NCBI GenBank assembly: GCA_033064195.1
Contig: JARBJD010000167.1
Span: 1-64,000 of the forward strand
DNA length: 64,000 bases
DNA from: Blattamonas nauphoetae
Taxonomy: Eukaryota > Preaxostyla > Oxymonadida
Direction: 5' to 3'
The translations under genes were made by a program, and so were the position numbers. Positions 8,689 through 18,007 of this stretch are shown here, piece by piece (within the stretch, counting starts at the first letter, position 1; every line of letters starts with the position of its first letter). A model generated the notes under the pieces. It saw nothing but the letters and a program-made list of their open reading frames with translations. It was not told the DNA's origin and did not search any database.

Positions 8689-10905
8689 TCCCACGCCTTC
8701 CTCGTCTTCTCGCTCGTCCCACGCCTTCCTCGTCTTCTCGCTCGTCCCACGCCTTCCTCGTCTTCTCGCTCGTCCCACGCCTTCCTCGTCTTCTCGCTCG
8801 TCCCACGCCTTCCTCGTCTTCTCGCTCGTCCCACGCCTTCCTCGTCTTCTCGCTCGTCCCACGCCTTCCTCGTCTTCTCGCTCGTCCCACGCCTTCCTCG
8901 TCTTCTCGCTCGTCCCACGCCTTCCTCGTCTTCTCGCTCGTCCCACGCCTTCCTCGTCTTCTCGCTCGTCCCACGCCTTCCTCGTCTTCTCGCTCGTCCC
9001 ACGCCTTCCTCGTCTTCTCGCTCGTCCCACGCCTTCCTCGTCTTCTCGCTCGTCCCACGCCTTCCTCGTCTTCTCGCTCGTCCCACGCCTTCCTCGTCTT
9101 CTCGCTCGTCCCACGCCTTCCTCGTCTTCTCGCTCGTCCCACGCCTTCCTCGTCTTCTCGCTCGTCCCACGCCTTCCTCGTCTTCTCGCTCGTCCCACGC
9201 CTTCCTCGTCTTCTCGCTCGTCTCACGCCTTCCTCGTCTTCTCGCTCGTCTCCGCCTTCCTCGTCTTCTCGCTCGTCTCGCCTTCCTCGTCTTCTCGCTC
9301 GTCTCACGCCTTCCTCGTCTTCTCGCTCGTCCCGCCTTCCTCGTCTTCTCGCTCGTCCCACGCCTTCCTCGTCTTCTCGCTCGTCCCACGCCTTCCTCGT
9401 CTTCTCGCTCGTCCACGCCTTCCTCGTCTTCTCGCTCGTCCACGCCTTCCTCGTCTTCTCGCTCGTCCCGCCTTCCTCGTCTTCTCGCTCGTCCCACGCC
9501 TTCCTCGTCTTCTCGCTCGTCTCACGCCTTCCTCGTCTTCTCGCTCGTCTCACGCCTTCCTCGTCTTCTCGCTCGTCTCACGCCTTCCTCGTCTTCTCGC
9601 TCGTCTCACGCCTTCCTCGTCTTCTCGCTCGTCTCACGCCTTCCTCGTCTTCTCGCTCGTCCCACGCCTTCCTCGTCTTCTCGCTCGTCCCGCCTTCCTC
9701 GTCTTCTCGCTCGTCCCACGCCTTCCTCGTCTTCTCGCTCGTCCCACGCCTTCCTCGTCTTCTCGCTCGTCTCACGCCTTCCTCGTCTTCTCGCTCGTCT
9801 CACGCCTTCCTCGTCTTCTCGCTCGTCTCACGCCTTCCTCGTCTTCTCGCTCGTCTCACGCCTTCCTCGTCTTCTCGCTCGTCTCACGCCTTCCTCGTCT
9901 TCTCGCTCGTCTCACGCCTTCCTCGTCTTCTCGCTCGTCTCACGCCTTCCTCGTCTTCTCGCTCGTCTCACGCCTTCCTCGTCTTCTCGCTCGTCCCACG
10001 CCTTCCTCGTCTTCTCGCTCGTCCCGCCTTCCTCGTCTTCTCGCTCGTCCCGCCTTCCTCGTCTTCTCGCTCGTCCCACGCCTTCCTCGTCTTCTCGCTC
10101 GTCCCGCCTTCCTCGTCTTCTCGCTCGTCTCACGCCTTCCTCGTCTTCTCGCTCGTCTCACGCCTTCCTCGTCTTCTCGCTCGTCTCACGCCTTCCTCGT
10201 CTTCTCGCTCGTCTCACGCCTTCCTCGTCTTCTCGCTCGTCCCACGCCTTCCTCGTCTTCTCGCTCGTCCCGCCTTCCTCGTCTTCTCGCTCGTCTCACG
10301 CCTTCCTCGTCTTCTCGCTCGTCTCACGCCTTCCTCGTCTTCTCGCTCGTCCCACGCCTTCCTCGTCTTCTCGCTCGTCCCACGCCTTCCTCGTCTTCTC
10401 GCTCGTCTCACGCCTTCCTCGTCTTCTCGCTCGTCTCACGCCTTCCTCGTCTTCTCGCTCGTCTCACGCCTTCCTCGTCTTCTCGCTCGTCCCACGCCTT
10501 CCTCGTCTTCTCGCTCGTCCCGCCTTCCTCGTCTTCTCGCTCGTCTCACGCCTTCCTCGTCTTCTCGCTCGTCTCCGCCTTCCTCGTCTTCTCGCTCGTC
10601 CCACGCCTTCCTCGTCTTCTCGCTCGTCTCACGCCTTCCTCGTCTTCTCGCTCGTCCCACGCCTTCCTCGTCTTCTCGCTCGTCTCACGCCTTCCTCGTC
10701 TTCTCGCTCGTCTCACGCCTTCCTCGTCTTCTCGCTCGTCTCACGCCTTCCTCGTCTTCTCGCTCGTCCCACGCCTTCCTCGTCTTCTCGCTCGTCTCAC
10801 GCCTTCCTCGTCTTCTCGCTCGTCCCACGCCTTCCTCGTCTTCTCGCTCGTCTCACGCCTTCCTCGTCTTCTCGCTCGTCTCACGCCTTCCTCGTCTTCT
10901 CGCTC
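8689..10905. repeat. 28-bp minisatellite, about 79 units
   Basis: Tandem units of TCCCACGCCTTCCTCGTCTT plus CTCGCTCG. The first 19 or so units (8689-9220) are uniform TCCCAC types. To the right, TCCCAC and TCTCAC types alternate, with 26- and 27-bp variants (TCCCGCC, TCCACG, TCTCCG). Two plus-strand frames stay open across the whole array (8658-10970 and 8672-10939), because the unit has no stop in those frames and 28 is not a multiple of three. The resulting 28-residue repeats are most likely artefacts. Copy A holds just two units at the same place. Confidence 0.95.
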
Positions 10906-10971
10906 AGTGTCTGTTCAGCCGTGTTGGATATGTGTGTGATGTTTCAGACAGGATGGCTGGAAGTATCTGAG

Positions 10972-12577
10972 TCAACTTGCCCTTCTCACCGGCTTCTCTC
11001 GTCTTTCTCCCTTTTCACTCGTTCCTCCTCTTCTTTCCTCAGTCTCTCCTTCTCTTCCGCTTTCTCTTTTGCGGTTTGTGTTTCTTCCGGCCTCCTCCAC
11101 AGCTTCCTGAATACCTGTCCATTCTCTCGCATGCAACTTCCTCATCTCCACTTTCCTCCTCTTCTCTATCGACTCGATCTTCGGTCCACGTTTCTGGTAT
11201 TCTTTTCGCTGACGAGCGAATTCGACAAGGTTGGTTTGGGTCGCATTCTGCGTCTTTCCGAAGCGAATTTCCATTTTGTGCTTTTTTTCGCTCGAAACCT
11301 GTCACGTTCTGATGGGCTAGTTTCGTTTCTTTGAGAGAATATTTGTGGAGGGATCTGGATTGTCATGTGGGCGAGAATAAAACATCAATGATACAGAAAA
11401 TGGTTTAAGAGGCGAAATAAAGATAGAAAAACAACATTAAAGCACGGAAGTGCATCGACTGTTCGAGTCCGAGTTCTGGCGTACCTTTTCAGGATCCTCT
11501 TCGTCTGCATTCTCCAACCCAGAGTAGAGAAGCTAAAACAGAGTCAGGAGAGAGAATATCACACTTTGTGATGGCGTGTTCTTCCTCTGCAATTGCGATC
11601 AGCTGATGCGTGAACATGTTGTCGATCTGTTCGGCCGTCTGTGCCTTCCACTTGTCGAACTTCTTTTCTCTTCTATCCACCTTTTCTTTCATTTCGGAGG
11701 CGAGAAGAGACGGAGTGGCTTGTGGTCCGTTTTATACTGCGTTTCCCAGTTCGTGGCCTGAAGAAGAGAGATCAATCACAAAAACGATAAAAGATGAGGA
11801 AAGAGAGCAGTATCATGAAACGAAAATGAAAAGATCAAACCTGTGGATGCTCAGACGAAGAATCGGTGGCGCCCTTGGGAGCCTGGTCGAAGAGGTGACT
11901 ATCCATGTCGACGACGAATGGAGGCGCGGGAAACCTCGGAATACATGCGAATCGTGGTGATGCTTGTGCAGGAAAGAGGTGAGGAGAGTCCGACAGTTAC
12001 GATGGACTGCGCATTGGAGGCGAGCCTTTCGATATGAGGTGTGATTGTGTCTGAGGCGTCTTCGTTGGCGATTGAGGCGGAATAACGGAGATGTTGGTTC
12101 GTGAAGACATATTTGAGAGCATCTGGTCGATTTCTTCTTGCCTCAGCTGCTTCAGCGGTGATGCATTTCGAAACAACTCGTGAGTGGGTGATTGACTGCA
12201 GAATGGCGGCACTTTCGTGGGGACTAATAAAACACCGCAATTCCTCGCCGACGAATCGTCCTCGACGAGATCGGGGAAGAAGATCTCGAATGAGTGTGTT
12301 TGGTCGTGATCAAATGATCGGTGTCGATTCTGAGCTTTCCATCAGCATTTGACTTGTTTCAAAGAGGAGAGGAGGATGTGAAACGGGATGGCGATGGGAA
12401 AGCGGAAGACAGTCACTGAGATCCAGAGAGTATGTCAGTCACCAGGGCTTCGAAAGTGTGGCGTTTGTCTGAAGAAATGACGATAAACCAGGTGATAGAA
12501 AAGATACAATACTTCAGAGTAGAAGAAATTGGATCGACAGGGGATGAAAATTCGAGCATACCGTCTCGTTTCCTCAT
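10972..12577 (-). CDS. Intron-split gene inside copy B (unrecognised)
   Basis: Minus-strand host-like gene. Apparent pieces in order: ATG at 12577 (MRKRD), an intron, then DKRHTFEALVTDILSGS; an exon read as FEIFFPDLVEDDSSARNCG and HELFRNASPLKQLRQ to SKGSPPMRSPS; FACIPRFPAPPFVVDMD to SSEHPQ; ASEMKEKVDRREKKFDKWKAQ (lysine-rich, coiled-coil-like); and a last K/R/E-rich frame ending at 10972. GT-AG introns are apparent between several of these, but not every junction could be resolved. In this copy the HELFRNASP exon is open, while copy A has a frameshift there. The 28-bp array lies just beyond its 3' end. No domain recognised; probably a nuclear or cytoskeletal charged protein. Whether it serves the element or was captured is unknown. 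Confidence 0.4.
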
Positions 12578-13189
12578 CGAAACGTCAAGAGGTTGAGATG
12601 TCGAAATCTAATTTATCATCAGTTAGTGTAGGTTGTGAGGTGGATGGAGAGGGGGTGGAAGGGAGTGGATGGGAATGGAAGCTGATGGCTGGGAGGGGAT
12701 AGGAGAGAAGATGATCTGCGACAAAAACAGATCGTGAAAAAGATTGAAAGACAACAACGAAAGACAACGAGTTGCGAAATAAAAATCCGAATACCCGTTC
12801 TAATTGCGAGTCCATGGTGTCGAATCTTCAATTCCCATTCTCTTTCCGCGATTTCCTGCGTGCATGCTTGACGGAATTCAACTGCATGACGAGAAAGGGT
12901 CGAGGATAGACGGGAGGTGAGGTACTCAGTGATGAGAGGAAGGAATGTTTGGAGGCAACTTGACCCGTGGAGTAACGTCCCAACCTGGTTGATACACTTT
13001 CTTTTTTAAAATCGTCCCACAATGAGAATGATCGAAATGAAGAAAACATAATTTTGAAGAAATCATGTGGATTTTGGATTCAATAGATGTCCACAGTGGA
13101 TACCGAAGAGGTGAACACTTGAGGTGACTTCGGTTGTTTGAAAGCTGAGTTGCGGGTTTTCCCGAAGTTGCGTGTTTATCCGATGATGT

Positions 13190-13470
13190 TCAACAGCCTT
13201 GGATCAAATCCTGATGATTCATTGACATGCTTCGTACAGTCTGTTGTGGTGCTTGTTTCAACAGACTATCAGGTCATTACCACCGCAGCAATGAAGATCC
13301 TCGAATCACAGCTCTTTTGTTGTTTAGCTGCAGACCGATTTGTCCTCGTCAAAGCTGATCTGATACCTCAGCTAATCATTTCTCTCAATCCACTATCTCT
13401 TTCATTCGACAAAGCAGTCGATATCCATATCAATCTCCTGAAAAGCATCTCCTAGTCTGTTTTTCTCGCA
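13190..13470 (+). pseudogene. 357-aa family member 1, 3' piece
   Basis: Family sequence resumes after the insertion: SLGSNPDDSLTCFVQSVVVL, then LVKADLIPQLIISLNPLSLS and DIHINLLKSIS, with a TAG stop at 13453-13455 where relatives read through (KSIRSCL). About 15 further codons still resemble the family (VFLATLDGL) before homology ends near 13490. The C-terminal half is missing. Confidence 0.8.
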
Positions 13471-13905
13471 ACTCTAGATGGCCTCAGACAGCGCTGGTGG
13501 GAGTGAGAGAGACGCTCGCTGGCGATGTGGACCTTCTGAACAGCGCGAGAGCGGAGCAGCGGATGAGCACAGGCAATCATGAGTGGGGGCGGGACAAATG
13601 AGGAGAGAGTTGTGTTTGAGGCTGTTGAAACTGAGGAGTGTGCTCTCAAAGCAGAGGGAGAGATGAAGATGAGAGAACCGAAGTGGAACGATGAGATGAT
13701 GGCACTTCTGGGTTCACAGACATCAGTGCGAGGGAATGAACAACATCGCAACGAGAAACAACAAACCACGACGAGTCCATCTCCGTTCTCCTCACCATCT
13801 CACTTCTTCATTCAGGGATCGTCTCAGTCTTCGTTGGTTTATTTTTGATTTCACTTTTGGATCGCTTTTTCATATCATACTTCTTATTTCACGAGAATTA
13901 TTCTG
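13471..13905. other. Spacer between members 1 and 2
   Basis: No supported gene. The sequence resembles other spacers of the cluster (for example around 42340-42480, opposite strand). Two overlapping frames of about 90-105 codons here look like chance or shared spacer composition. Confidence 0.4.
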
Positions 13906-13917
13906 ACCCATAACGAG
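13906..13917 (+). promoter_or_regulatory. ACCCATAACGAG box, 36 nt before ATG (member 2)
   Basis: Exact ACCCATAACGAG; its first base lies 36 nt upstream of the ATG at 13942. The same box with the same spacing precedes seven other members. Confidence 0.6.
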
Positions 13918-13941
13918 TGCTTGATTGCTGAATCCATCCAA

Positions 13942-15015
13942 ATGACTGCGACTGACGCGACAACAGACACATCATCAAGTACTGTCCTCTCTGGTTTGTC
14001 TTTCCACTGCTTTTCATCTTCTCCAGATTGTTCTGCTTTTCTGAATTGGCCATCCAAACGAAATGAATCTGATTGCAAAAATGGTGTTGTCTTTCGGTCT
14101 CTCGTTGCCACTGTGAAGTCCCAGCCTGCTTTTGATGTAAATCTGGAAGCTAAAGCGGTTGAATTTATTACCAGAGTGACTCCACGGCATTCAAAATCTG
14201 CCGATGCTTTTCTCAACAGCTTTGGTCGAGCCACTGCTGACTCTTTGACAGACTACGTGCAGTCCATTGGGGTGCTCATTTCTTCAACCAGTCAGGTCAT
14301 CACCACCGCATCAATGGAGCTGTTACGACGTCTGACCTGGCTCTGTTCAGCGAAAGTCCGTCTATCCCTCATGAAAGCTGATCTGATCCCTCAACTCATC
14401 AACATTCTCAATCCACAGTCTCTTTCATTCGACGAAGCAGAATATATTCACGTCCATCTCTCGAGAATCATCACCCTTTCTCTCGAACTCGCATCTCCGG
14501 ATGGACTCGAAAAACTCGGAATTAAAGATCGCGATGAACAACAAGCTATTCACGAGACGATTTTGCAGCAAGTTGTTATCCCTTCGGAGAAGTATATCTG
14601 CCATTTGTGCTTGAACCGCTACTCGATCATCGATGGTGAGCAATCCATGACTTTTCTGGATCTCCTCGCCCTTATCATTCACATATCTCCATACTATCCT
14701 CCAGCAATGGAATTTGTTCTCGTTCTTCCTGTATTTCTCACGATCCCAAGTTGTCTCACATTCTTCGAGACTGACAACTCAATCTGGTATTTTCTGGTTG
14801 ACATGAACGATGCCCAGCGAGATTGGAACAGAACAGGGGGAGAAACACAACAGATGGGGAAGACAGTGCATCGAATGTTGAGAATGGAGGGCATCGAAGA
14901 TGTGATTGAAGAAAAGCTGCGGAACGACCAGAACGGAGACATCAGAGGTGGTGTTGTTGTCAATTCGATCGATTTGAACAACTTGCAGGGCATGAACCTT
15001 CCGGAACAGGAATAG
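13942..15015 (+). CDS. 357-aa family member 2 (oxymonad-type paralogous family, unknown function)
   Basis: 357 residues from the first in-frame ATG at 13942; the frame is open a little further upstream but without ATG. The family pattern is complete: serine/threonine-rich start; PDCSAFLNW near 35; VVFRSLVATVKSQPAF near 55-70; QSIGVLISSTSQVITTAS near 115; LMKADLIPQLINILNPQSL near 150; QQAIHETILQQVVIPSEKYI near 210; PPAMEFVLVLPVFLTIPS near 260; MGKTVHRMLRMEGIEDVIEE near 315; and the closing GMNLPEQE. No signal peptide or membrane segment. The regular leucine-rich helices suggest an ARM/HEAT-like helical fold (inference). Single exon. Ends in TAG, followed by the conserved 3' flank AGAACCAGC. 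Confidence 0.85.
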   Translation: MTATDATTDTSSSTVLSGLSFHCFSSSPDCSAFLNWPSKRNESDCKNGVVFRSLVATVKSQPAFDVNLEAKAVEFITRVTPRHSKSADAFLNSFGRATADSLTDYVQSIGVLISSTSQVITTASMELLRRLTWLCSAKVRLSLMKADLIPQLINILNPQSLSFDEAEYIHVHLSRIITLSLELASPDGLEKLGIKDRDEQQAIHETILQQVVIPSEKYICHLCLNRYSIIDGEQSMTFLDLLALIIHISPYYPPAMEFVLVLPVFLTIPSCLTFFETDNSIWYFLVDMNDAQRDWNRTGGETQQMGKTVHRMLRMEGIEDVIEEKLRNDQNGDIRGGVVVNSIDLNNLQGMNLPEQE

Positions 15016-15873
15016 AATCGAACAAGAACCAGCAAACTTTTCGTCGCTCTCGCAGTCGTCACTTTTCCCAAAGCAAACAACAACCGCATTCGAAGGAAGG
15101 ACGACGTCGCTGTTGGCTGACTTGAGCGGAACCAACACAAGCCAACTCCACGACGGGCACAGCAAGACGGACCGAACACCGATACAGCCAACTCTCCGAC
15201 TTGCCACGTCATCTCCACAGTGACTGTGATTCTGGCTGGACACACATCGCATCGTCTCTGTCGCTCACTCCATGCATCGGTGCTGGATCCTGATTGTTTC
15301 TTTCTTTGATTCATCTCTTCTCTAATTTCTCTCTCCTTGTTCTCCATTCTTTGTGTTGTTCTTGTATTCTGTTCAGAACCCGGGACTCGAGTGACAAGTT
15401 CCCAACTGTGTTCGTTTGGATTGTTTCGTTGCCTCGTGAACACTCCTTCTGGAGTTTGGAGACTGAAGGACGCCGACGACAAAGAACACTCGGACAAAGC
15501 GAAGAAAGCTGAGAGACGACACCGTTCGGAGAAAGAGAAATAGAAGAACCAACTGGAAATGGAAAAGAACGCGCACACACAGACAGCGGACAAGCTGAAG
15601 AACGCTGAATATGAACTCCGTTCCAAAGATAGAGAACAAAACGAAAAACTGGAAAAGGAGAAGAACGCAGGCAGGCAGGAACAAGAGAAGGTGCTGCCCT
15701 TGGAAGCAGAGCTGAAGACAGAACGTGCAACGAAGGACACTCTGTGTTTGGTGAGGAACAGCGTTCGTGAAGTCGAGTGACCCGACGATCGGTCTGAATC
15801 TTCGGTGGCTGATGTTTTGTCCCTTTTAAACGCCATTTTCATCTCAGAAGCATGCTTTCTCTTTCTGCTTCTC
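15016..15873. other. Spacer between members 2 and 3
   Basis: Contains the conserved 3' flank of the family just after the stop, a stretch shared in inverted orientation with about 42720-42860, and a coiled-coil relic (15423-15780). No intact gene. Confidence 0.4.
15423..15780 (+). pseudogene. Coiled-coil gene relic in spacer
   Basis: A plus-strand frame rich in K, E, R and Q with heptad-like spacing (DADDKEHSDKAKKAERRH, then KLKNAEYELRSKDREQNEK and EAELKTERATKD), broken by one in-frame TAG at 15541-15543 between EKEK and KNQLEMEKN. It ends in TGA at 15778-15780. Related K/E-rich relics lie at about 20090-20300 and, on the other strand, 42950-43200. It probably derives from a longer coiled-coil protein copied along with the family spacers. 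Confidence 0.4.
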
Positions 15874-15885
15874 ACCCATAACGAA
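15874..15885 (+). promoter_or_regulatory. ACCCATAACGAA box, 36 nt before ATG (member 3)
   Basis: One mismatch to ACCCATAACGAG; first base 36 nt before the ATG at 15910. Confidence 0.6.
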
Positions 15886-15909
15886 GGTTTTCTGGCTGAC
15901 TCCGAATCA

Positions 15910-16983
15910 ATGAACACGATAATCCATAAAACAGACACCTACTCAGGCGCAGCACGCGCTGATTTGTCCTCCCCTCAATTACCATTTTCAGTGGATGACG
16001 GTCCTTTCTTGAATTGGAGCGAAGACCAACGCGACTCTGTCCACGAACCAGCAGTTATCTATCGGTCTCTTGTTGCGACTGTGAAGGTACATCCTACACT
16101 TGATGACTCTCTCGAAGCGAAGGCCGTGAAATTCCTCGAATTTGTGATTCCTCAGAATGCACCGTCTGCAGATAATTTTCTCAGCAGCCATGGGCGAACG
16201 ACTGGTGATTCTTCGACCAACTTTGTACAGTCCCTTGTGGTGCTTGTTTCTTCTGCCAATCATGCAATCACAACCGCAGTAATAAAGATGCTCGACTTTC
16301 TGACCTGGCTCTGTTCAGCTAAAGTCCGACTTGCCCTCGTCAAAGCTGATCTGATCCCTCAGCTACTCATTTCTCTCAATCCACAGTCTCTTTCTTTTGA
16401 AGAAGCAAAAGATATCCACATCCACCTCATGTCCAGCATCGACTGTTCTCTCTATCTGATAACTCCGCTTAGACATGGAGAAGTTGAAATTGACGATGAC
16501 AACGAGCGACAAGCTGTTTATGAGACGGTTTTGCAGCAAGTTATGGTACCTTCGGAGAAGTATATTTGGCATTTATGCATGAACCGATATTCGATCGTCG
16601 GAGGTGAGCTTTCAGATGATTTTCTGGCCCTCCTCGCTGCCCTCCTCGAAATATCTCCTTATTGTCAACCGACAATGGATTTTGTCCTGAATATGCCCGT
16701 CATTCTCTCGATTCCAAGTTGTCTCACGTTCGTCGAGAATGATCGCACAATCAGGTATTTTCTGTTAGAAATGCTCGATGCCCAGCAGGAATGGATCAGA
16801 AAACGGGGAGAAGTTCAACAGATGGGGAAGATAGTCCTGCGAGTGTTGAGAATGGAGGGCATGGAAGATGTGTTTGAAGAAACGCTGAAAATCGACAAAA
16901 ACGAATACTATGGAAGATGGATTGTTGAACAGACGATCCGATTGAACAACGTGCAGGGCATGAACCTTCCGGAACATGAATAG
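15910..16983 (+). CDS. 357-aa family member 3
   Basis: 357 residues from ATG 15910 (MNTIIHKTDTYSG). Conserved blocks in order: DDGPFLNWSEDQ, VIYRSLVATVKVHPTLDDSL, QSLVVLVSSANHAITTAV, ALVKADLIPQLLISLNPQSL, ERQAVYETVLQQVMVPSEKY, LEISPYCQPTMDFVLNMPV, MGKIVLRVLRMEGMEDVFEE, GMNLPEHE. The frame extends upstream to about 15805 without ATG, through a hydrophobic stretch and the box (read as THNEGFLADSES). A longer protein is conceivable, but other members have stops there, so 15910 is preferred. Intact, single exon, same strand and spacing as members 2 and 4. Confidence 0.85.
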   Translation: MNTIIHKTDTYSGAARADLSSPQLPFSVDDGPFLNWSEDQRDSVHEPAVIYRSLVATVKVHPTLDDSLEAKAVKFLEFVIPQNAPSADNFLSSHGRTTGDSSTNFVQSLVVLVSSANHAITTAVIKMLDFLTWLCSAKVRLALVKADLIPQLLISLNPQSLSFEEAKDIHIHLMSSIDCSLYLITPLRHGEVEIDDDNERQAVYETVLQQVMVPSEKYIWHLCMNRYSIVGGELSDDFLALLAALLEISPYCQPTMDFVLNMPVILSIPSCLTFVENDRTIRYFLLEMLDAQQEWIRKRGEVQQMGKIVLRVLRMEGMEDVFEETLKIDKNEYYGRWIVEQTIRLNNVQGMNLPEHE

Positions 16984-17971
16984 AAACAGTCCAGAACCAG
17001 CGACAATTTCGCGCCGTTTCTGGCTTCTTTTGGACAGCAAACACTGTTTCCGTGTGATTTTTGTCGGCACTGACATCACAACATGTTTTTCTTTGCCGGA
17101 ATGATTGAGATTCTCTCTCGCCAGTCTCACTCGATGGCCGCCAACCTCTCCTTCTCCTTGCTACCAATCTCGCCCTGCTCCTTTCTGTTTGGCCATGCGT
17201 CGGTGCTCGAGACATCAGCCCCGTTTCCGCCGAAACAGTCCTCTTTTCTGATTGTTGTGCACCTTAACACTCGCCCGCCATTCGTCATCGCCAACACTGC
17301 ACACCTCGCTCGCCAGCCGCCCAACTCCAACATCAACATCCACCCTCTCTCGACTGTCGTCCTCGACTCTTCGGAAAAACAGGCACTTCAAAATTCATTT
17401 TTATCTTCACCGACCAATCGCTCCTCATTCTGCCTCCCGAAGAGAGATGAAGAGAGATGCGAAAGAAGAAATGTAGCGAAACAGGAACCCTTGTCACACA
17501 TGATGCTTCTCTTCCAACGGAGCCGTTCGGAGCGAGTCGGAGGAATGCAGACCGCTCTTCGTCGGACGGTGTGGAGAGGAAGGGATTGTCCATCACCACT
17601 TGCTCTGTCGCACTGCGCTCGACCGAACAGACTGAACGAGACGTGGGAGTTGCAGGGAGTGTCGGGATGGGTTCTCGGAAGGAGCAGAAGGGACGCGAAC
17701 CTGCGAACGCTGACCGACAACCAGTCCTTCGTCCTGCACTGGAAATCCTGAACCCATCACACCGTCACACTGGGACCAAGTTGTGGAAGGGAAGGATGGA
17801 GGGAATGAACACAATTGCATTGAGAACCAACAGACCAAGACACGTACATCTCCTTTCTCCTCACCATCTCACTTCTTCATTCCTGGATCATCTCCACTCT
17901 TCATTTATTGATTTCTTCTTCCTTTTCTACATTTCTTTATTTTCACTCTAATTGTTTCACTCATTTTTCTC
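16984..17971. other. Spacer between members 3 and 4
   Basis: Begins with the shared 3' flank (AGTCCAGAACCAGCGA). Several overlapping frames on both strands (70-220 codons) show no consistent protein pattern. The plus-strand frame 17083-17751 lacks known motifs and is probably chance. Confidence 0.35.
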
Positions 17972-17983
17972 ACCCATAACAAG
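17972..17983 (+). promoter_or_regulatory. ACCCATAACAAG box, 36 nt before ATG (member 4)
   Basis: One mismatch to the consensus; first base exactly 36 nt before the ATG at 18008. In-frame TGA codons lie between the box and the ATG, so here the box cannot be coding. Confidence 0.6.
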
Positions 17984-18007
17984 TGATTGCCAAGAGAATC
18001 GACCTGA

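Larger units (their letters stand above)
8520..13189. mobile_element. Repeat unit copy B (4.7 kb), inserted in family member 1
   Basis: Second copy of the unit at 2115-4624, flanked by a perfect 5-bp direct repeat TCAAC (8515-8519 and 13190-13194). Removing the unit and one TCAAC restores the family reading SASFLN-SLGSNPDDS without a frame change. Ends are GTACTCGATTTAACC on the left and TTTATCCGATGATGT on the right, with the imperfect inverted repeat described for copy A. Apart from the enlarged 28-bp array (8689-10905) the two copies differ at only a handful of positions by eye, so duplication or transposition was recent. No transposase frame was recognised. Superfamily unassigned. Confidence 0.8.

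Noticed and set aside
8520-13189. Repeat unit copy B as an LTR element or Helitron
   Set aside because: There are no long direct terminal repeats and no reverse transcriptase. The ends are inverted repeats, and a 5-bp duplication is present, which Helitrons do not make.
17083-17951. Frames of 164-222 codons in the spacer after member 3
   Set aside because: Several overlapping frames of equal quality on both strands, no domain, and the sequence belongs to the duplicated spacers.
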